Shown here piece by piece: positions 59,355 to 64,000 of a stretch of 64,000 bases of DNA (positions within the stretch are counted from its first letter, which is position 1; each line of letters begins with the position of its first letter). The stretch is from Streptomyces sp. RPT161 (GTDB lineage: Bacteria > Actinomycetota > Actinomycetes > Streptomycetales > Streptomycetaceae), in contig NZ_JAPZVN010000003.1 of the NCBI RefSeq assembly GCF_027533845.1, positions 186,001 through 250,000 of the forward strand, read 5' to 3'. The notes beneath the pieces were generated by a model. That model was not told where the DNA came from. It saw nothing but the letters and a program-made list of their open reading frames with translations, and made no database searches. The position numbers were made by a program, and so were the translations under genes.

Positions 59355-60955
59355 CGCGTGCTCCCTGCGATGCGTTCGGCGAGCGCCCGCTTGTTGACCT
59401 TGCCAAGTGCCGTGCGGGGGAAGGATTCCATCACTTCGACGCGGTCCGGCAGTTTGAACGCGGCGAGGCCGAGGGCTGTGAGATGGGCGTTCAGTTGCGC
59501 GCGGGTGGGCGGGAGGCCGCGGGCGATGACGCAGGCGCAACTGCGTTCGCCCAGCGTCGCGTCCGGGATTCCGACGATGGCGACGTCACGTACGGCCGGG
59601 TGGCCGAGCAGGTGGTTCTCGACCTCCTCGACCGGGATTTTGTCCCCGCCCCGGTTGACGACCTCCTTGATCCGCCCCTCCACCGCGAGGTGCCCGCTGG
59701 GCAGTTGGCGCACCAGGTCACCGCTGCGGTAGTAGCCGTCGGGAGTGAACGCGGTGCGGTTGTGGTCGGCGGCCCGGTAGTAGCCGCGCACCGTGTACGG
59801 GCCGCGGACCTGCAGCTCGCCGACCTCGCCGGGTGCCACCTCGCGGTCGTCGGTGTCCACGATCCGCAGCTCGTCATCGGCGGCGAGGGGGCGGCCCTGG
59901 GTATGCAGCAGCAGCTCGTCGGGGTCGTCGAGGCGGGTGAAGTTGAGCAGTCCCTCCGCCATGCCGAAGACCTGCTGCAGGCGGCAGCCCAGCGCCGGAC
60001 CGATGCGCGCGGCGGTGTCCGGCTTGAGCTTGGCGCCGCCGACCTGGAGTAGCCGCAGGGTGCTGAGGTCCGCCTCCGCCCACTCGGCGGCCTCCAGCCA
60101 GAGCAGGGCCAGCGGCGGTACGAGCGCGGTGACGGTGACCCGTTCGCGTTCGATCAGGCGGAAGGCATCCTCGGGACTGGGGGTAGGGCTGAGCACGACC
60201 GTGCCGCCGACGTGCAAGGTTCCGAGGACACCGGGGCAGGCCAGCGGGAAGTTGTGGGCGACGGGGAGCGCGGCCAGGTAGCGGGTGGTGGCATCGAGGC
60301 CGGTCGCCTCGGCGCTGGCGGTGAGGTTGTAGACGTAGTCGTCGTGTGTCCTCGGGATCAGTTTGGGGGTGCCGGTGGTGCCGCCCGACAGAAGGAGGAG
60401 GGCGACGTCGGAGGGATGGAGTGCGGGCAGCGGCTGCGGTTCGGCGTAGATCGACGACAGGGCGGTGAACTCCCCCGGGTCGCCTGCCACCAGCACGTGG
60501 CGCAAGGTCGGTGTCCGCTCCCGCACGATCCGGGCGAGGGGACGGTGGTCGAAGCCGAGGTGGGAGTCGGGGATCACATAGGCGACGGCCTCGGAGAGCC
60601 GCGCCAGGTGGCCGATCTCGGTCTCCCGGTGCGCGGGGAGGGCGAACACGGGGATCGCCCCGAGCCGGAAGAGCGCGAAGGACAGGACAAGGAACTCGGC
60701 GACGTTCGGCAGGTGCACCAGCACCCTGTCCTCGGGGGCGATCCCCAGGCCGTGCAGACCGGCCGCCAGGCGGTCGGCCCGCTCGTCGAGCTCGTGGTAG
60801 GTCCAGCGGCGGTCGCCGTCGATGACGGCGGTGTGGGCGGGCCGGGCCACGGCCCGGTCTCTCAGCAGCGAGCCGAGCGTGTACCCCTGCCAGTAGCCGC
60901 GTTCGCGGTAGCGGGTCGCGAACTCCTCCGGCCAGCCGGTGAATCCGTCCAGCAT
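59351..60955 (-). CDS. Salicyl-AMP ligase (stand-alone aryl acid adenylation enzyme)
   Basis: A 534-residue enzyme that activates an aryl acid with ATP and loads it on a carrier. Core motifs: [19 protein letters not shown] (A3), [15 protein letters not shown] (A5), YYRSGDLV (A7), [15 protein letters not shown] (A8) and [11 protein letters not shown] (A10). Numbering coincides with B. subtilis DhbE: His234, Asn235, Cys240 and Leu337. The Ser240-to-Cys and Val337-to-Leu pair is the published salicylate signature (YbtE, PchD) rather than 2,3-dihydroxybenzoate. It lies 29 bases after the salicylate synthase gene. Confidence 0.94.
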   Translation of the reverse strand: MLDGFTGWPEEFATRYRERGYWQGYTLGSLLRDRAVARPAHTAVIDGDRRWTYHELDERADRLAAGLHGLGIAPEDRVLVHLPNVAEFLVLSFALFRLGAIPVFALPAHRETEIGHLARLSEAVAYVIPDSHLGFDHRPLARIVRERTPTLRHVLVAGDPGEFTALSSIYAEPQPLPALHPSDVALLLLSGGTTGTPKLIPRTHDDYVYNLTASAEATGLDATTRYLAALPVAHNFPLACPGVLGTLHVGGTVVLSPTPSPEDAFRLIERERVTVTALVPPLALLWLEAAEWAEADLSTLRLLQVGGAKLKPDTAARIGPALGCRLQQVFGMAEGLLNFTRLDDPDELLLHTQGRPLAADDELRIVDTDDREVAPGEVGELQVRGPYTVRGYYRAADHNRTAFTPDGYYRSGDLVRQLPSGHLAVEGRIKEVVNRGGDKIPVEEVENHLLGHPAVRDVAIVGIPDATLGERSCACVIARGLPPTRAQLNAHLTALGLAAFKLPDRVEVMESFPRTALGKVNKRALAERIAGSTR

Positions 60956-60984
60956 GACAGCCTTTCCTGCAATCTGACGATGCA

Positions 60985-62277
60985 TCAGTTATCGGGCACG
61001 ACGTACGGAGCGACGCTGGCGAGCTTCTCGCAGGTCTCCTCGTACTCCCGAGCCGGGCGGGATGCTCCAACCACACCAGCGCCCGCGCGCAGCCACGCCC
61101 GCCCGTCGCGCTGGTAGACCGCACGCAGCACCAGGGCGGCATCCAGCGAGCCGTCGCTGTCGGCCATCAGCACCGTCCCCGAGTAGAGGCCGCGTGGTTC
61201 CTCCTCCAACTCCTCGATGAGCCGGTACGCGGCCGGCTTGGGGATGCCGGAGGCCGTGACCGGTGGGAACACCGCGCCGAGTGCGTCCCATGCCGTATGG
61301 CCGTCGGCCAGCGTCGTGGCGACGCGGGAGGCCAGGTGCTGCACGCTGCCGCGCGGTTTGACGGTGAGGAACTCCGCGACCCCGGTGGTACCCGGCCTGC
61401 CCACCGAGGCCATCTCCTCGAAGGCGAGTTTGACGGAGGTGGCGTGCTCGAAGACCTCCTTGGGGTCGCTCAGCAGCTCCGCCCGCAGGGCCTCGTCGGT
61501 ACGCGGGTCGCCGGTGAGCGCTCGGGTGCCGGCCAGCGGCTGGGTCGAGGCCGTACCGGCGCCGTCCACCTCCAACACGGTCTCCGGGCTGAATCCGGCC
61601 GCCCGCCAGCCGCCGAGGTCGAGCAGGAAGGAGCGGGCCGGGGTGTTGTGCCGGCGGCCGAGTACGTAGGTGGCGCACAGGTCGACGGCGAAGGGGATGG
61701 GCACGGTGCGCGACAGGATGACCTTCTGCAACCGATCGCGTCCGATCTCCGCCACCGCGCGGGCGACGCCGGCACGGTAGGACCGGTCACCGGTACGGAC
61801 CTGTACCGGCACGGCGTCGGCGCGGGGCGGTTCGGCGGGTTCACCCAGCAGCTTGCGGGCGGCGTCGAGGGTGTCGTCGTCGAGGGCGCGGACCAGGATC
61901 TCGTTGTGCGCCACCTGGAACTCCAGTTGAGGAATCATCAGGTGGGCCAAACTCTGCCGCGCGCCTTGGCCACCCTGGCTGGCGAGTTCGAAGCAGGCCC
62001 AGCCGTAGGCGCGCCAGCCCGCCAGCGGTACCCGGTCGAGCGCCGCTTGTATCCGCCGCCAGGGGGTCCCGGCCCAGGGCTGGTCACCGCCGAAGGTGCT
62101 GCGCACACGACGTGCGTCGACGCGGATCTCCCCCAGCGGATTTCCCGCGACGTACCATCGCTGCCCGCGCTCGTACACCACGTGGTCGCCGAGCAGGCCG
62201 GAGCCCACCAGCTGGGCGACGACCGCGAGCGGGTCGAACCGGCCCTCGACCAGCGCCTCCCGGTAGCTGTCTGTCAC
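60985..62277 (-). CDS. Salicylate synthase (Irp9/MbtI/YbtS type)
   Basis: A 430-residue chorismate-utilising enzyme that converts chorismate via isochorismate to salicylate in one active site. Markers: [15 protein letters not shown] (catalytic Lys region), [73 protein letters not shown] and [22 protein letters not shown] at the C-terminus. The length equals the family norm. The GTG start overlaps the stop of the upstream NRPS by four bases (GTGA). It supplies the salicylate starter for the adjacent AMP ligase. Confidence 0.96.
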   Translation of the reverse strand: MTDSYREALVEGRFDPLAVVAQLVGSGLLGDHVVYERGQRWYVAGNPLGEIRVDARRVRSTFGGDQPWAGTPWRRIQAALDRVPLAGWRAYGWACFELASQGGQGARQSLAHLMIPQLEFQVAHNEILVRALDDDTLDAARKLLGEPAEPPRADAVPVQVRTGDRSYRAGVARAVAEIGRDRLQKVILSRTVPIPFAVDLCATYVLGRRHNTPARSFLLDLGGWRAAGFSPETVLEVDGAGTASTQPLAGTRALTGDPRTDEALRAELLSDPKEVFEHATSVKLAFEEMASVGRPGTTGVAEFLTVKPRGSVQHLASRVATTLADGHTAWDALGAVFPPVTASGIPKPAAYRLIEELEEEPRGLYSGTVLMADSDGSLDAALVLRAVYQRDGRAWLRAGAGVVGASRPAREYEETCEKLASVAPYVVPDN

Positions 62278-64000
62278 GATGCCGTCTCCCTCACGGTGAT
62301 CGGTGCGGCGATGAGCTCGGCGACGTGGCGCGCGTTCTGCTCCTCGATGCAGCTGAAGTGGTTGCCTTCGATGTCGGTGACCTGCATGTCCCCGATGCAG
62401 ACCGCGCGCCAGAAGGCGAGGGTCGTCTCGTCCATCCCCGGTGCGAAGCCGGACGCCCCGTTCGGGCGCAGGAAGCGGATGTCACCGGCGTACGGCGCTG
62501 GGGTGAACCGCGCGGACAGGAAGCTCTGCCGGAAGACACGGAACATCGCGCCGACCATCTCCGCCGGCATCTGTTGGCCCGTCGCCTCGGAGGCGGCGCG
62601 GGCGTACTGAACGAATCGTTCCTCCCGGGTGTGGGCTTCGAGGCTTCGGAAGTAGGCGGCGACACGGTCCAGTTCGGGGTCACCTCCGACCTCGGCCAGG
62701 GCGCCCTTGGGCACCCGTCCGTCGTGGCCCTCGACCACCTTCATGAAGGCGCGGACCATGGCGTCGGTGTCGACTTCGCCGAAGCCGGTCTGCTGCAGAG
62801 AGATGTGAAGGTTGGGAATGAAGAGCATCTCGATCATCACGTCGTCCTCGACGTCGATCACCACGGGGTGGCTGCTCACCAGGATCAAGTCCTCGACCAG
62901 TACGCCCCGTTCGTCCAGCCGCCGGGCCACTTCGGCGGCGAACAGGCCGCCCAGGCAGTAGCCGATCAGCTGGAAGCGGGTATGTCCCTCGGCCAGCAGT
63001 CGCTCGGCGTAGTCGTCGGCCAGCCGCTCGACCACCTCGGCCGGATCGAGCGAGGTGTAGGCCTCGGTGTCGTCGATGACGATTCCGAGCACCGGGCCGA
63101 GGTCCTGTGCGACCAGTTCCTTGGCCAGCGGCCGGAAGCAGTCCATCGTGCCGAGCCCGGCGTGGAACAGCACCCGCACCGGGCCGTCTCCACCGGTGCT
63201 GAAAGGCACCAGAACGGCGTTGCTGGAATCGGCGCGTCGCCCGGCAGGAGCGGCTGCGCGTATCTCCGGGCGTGCACGCAGGAATCGGCTCAGCGCCTCG
63301 ACGGTGGGATGGTTGAGCAGTTGGCGCAGCAGCGTGTCGAACGGTACGTCGGCGGCTTCCGGCAACTCCTCGCGCAGGCGTCCGGCCATCCTGGCCATGA
63401 TCAGGGAGTCGGCGCCGAGGTCGTAGAAGTTCTCGGTGCGGCCGATCCGGCCGACGGCCAGGGCGGCTGACCACAGCTCTGCGAGCTGGGCCTCGAAGGG
63501 GTCGGCGGGTTCGTCAGCGCGCGCCGCACGGATGCCGCCGACCGACGCGGGCCGCCAACCCTGCAGCGTACGGCGGTCGATCTTGCCGTTGCCGGTGAGC
63601 GGGAGCGCGTCGACGATCTGCAGGTGTGACGGGAGCATGTGGGACGGGAGGCGAGCGGCCAGATGGCGCAGCAGGTCCGCCTCGGTCACTGTTGCCCGGT
63701 CGGTCTTCAGGCGGGCGGCGAAGAGGTGGACGCCCTGAGGCGCGAGGGTGTGGTCGTCGGCGGGCAGGCAAAGCACGTTTTCGACGCCGGTGACCTTCGC
63801 CAGCAGTTCCAGCCACTGGTCCCGGTCGAGGTACGACGAGCCGTTCGTACGGCGGGGATCCTCGGGGGCGGTCATCATGAACGCCTGGGAGGCCAGGATC
63901 CACGGGTGTTCCCGGGTCGGCTCGGTCAGCACCAGCCACCCCCCGGGGGCGACCAGTTCGGCGAGCCGGGCGAGCGCCGCCTCGGTGTCGCGGGCGTTCT
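62274..64000 (-). CDS. NRPS C-terminal part: methyltransferase end, A-domain end, PCP, TE (runs off right edge)
   Basis: At least 575 residues of a non-ribosomal peptide synthetase terminus. It begins inside a SAM methyltransferase (ALARLAELVAPGGWLVLTEP), then the last A-domain core motif (LPLTGNGKIDRRTLQG). This order means the methyltransferase is inserted before A10, as in pyochelin PchF. The PCP follows with DLGADSLIMARM (phosphopantetheine Ser), then a thioesterase whose nucleophile motif is IGYCLGG (Cys in place of Ser); GNHFSC is the probable His region. The TE releases the siderophore. The upstream modules are beyond the window. Confidence 0.93.
   Translation of the reverse strand, partial: NARDTEAALARLAELVAPGGWLVLTEPTREHPWILASQAFMMTAPEDPRRTNGSSYLDRDQWLELLAKVTGVENVLCLPADDHTLAPQGVHLFAARLKTDRATVTEADLLRHLAARLPSHMLPSHLQIVDALPLTGNGKIDRRTLQGWRPASVGGIRAARADEPADPFEAQLAELWSAALAVGRIGRTENFYDLGADSLIMARMAGRLREELPEAADVPFDTLLRQLLNHPTVEALSRFLRARPEIRAAAPAGRRADSSNAVLVPFSTGGDGPVRVLFHAGLGTMDCFRPLAKELVAQDLGPVLGIVIDDTEAYTSLDPAEVVERLADDYAERLLAEGHTRFQLIGYCLGGLFAAEVARRLDERGVLVEDLILVSSHPVVIDVEDDVMIEMLFIPNLHISLQQTGFGEVDTDAMVRAFMKVVEGHDGRVPKGALAEVGGDPELDRVAAYFRSLEAHTREERFVQYARAASEATGQQMPAEMVGAMFRVFRQSFLSARFTPAPYAGDIRFLRPNGASGFAPGMDETTLAFWRAVCIGDMQVTDIEGNHFSCIEEQNARHVAELIAAPITVRETAS

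Noticed and set aside
1-64000. CRISPR arrays, insertion sequences, attachment sites, phage genes
   Set aside because: No regularly spaced repeats, transposase, integrase or structural genes were found on either strand.

Overview
The window is high-GC actinobacterial chromosome, almost certainly Streptomyces or a close relative. This rests on a chaplin, a GH46 chitosanase with its palindromic operator, a helix-turn-helix/DUF5753 + ATPase + DUF397 trio, RbpA with a sigma-R type promoter, many GTG/TTG starts and strong codon bias. I see no tRNA, rRNA, CRISPR array, insertion sequence or phage gene.

Left part (1-24982): the 5' end of a chitosanase, a DinB-like protein, a secreted beta-sandwich protein, an S4 RNA-binding protein, a TetR gene overlapping a VC0807-type membrane protein that runs in frame into a small charged protein, a hopanoid radical-SAM gene (hpnH) divergent from a TetR gene, a FhuF-like 2Fe-2S protein, an acetate transporter, a chaplin, a flavin disulfide oxidoreductase, a phosphatase, a stand-alone LigD polymerase domain, a succinate-semialdehyde-type dehydrogenase, a baeRF3 protein, a secreted serine protease and the two-domain LysX. 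A 2-oxoglutarate oxygenase, a glutamate decarboxylase and a second aldehyde dehydrogenase follow.

Middle part (25081-46751) is mostly conserved Streptomyces core: the DUF5753/ATPase/DUF397 regulatory trio, exonuclease III, an FtsK-like ATPase, the yczR/yczE divergent pair, glycerophosphodiesterase, an MFS gene, rbpA, fxsA, the ppm1-lnt pair for polyprenol-phosphate-mannose and lipoprotein acylation, an amidohydrolase, an AsnC regulator, an acyl-CoA dehydrogenase and a lipoprotein with an HNH-like motif.

Right part (46820-64000) looks accessory: SnoaL-like, cupin/MarR, a beta-propeller lipoprotein, a TetR-controlled SDR + MFS pair, a glycosyltransferase broken by two single-base deletions, and the edge of a siderophore cluster. 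The cluster genes run leftward and overlap or nearly touch: NRPS C-terminus (methyltransferase, end of A domain, PCP, TE), salicylate synthase, salicyl-AMP ligase (Cys240/Leu337 signature) and two ABC half-transporters of the YbtP/YbtQ type. Together they would make salicylate, load it on a non-ribosomal line and move the iron chelate. The product is likely a salicylate-capped siderophore of the yersiniabactin/pyochelin/thiazostatin kind. The rest of the line lies beyond the right edge.
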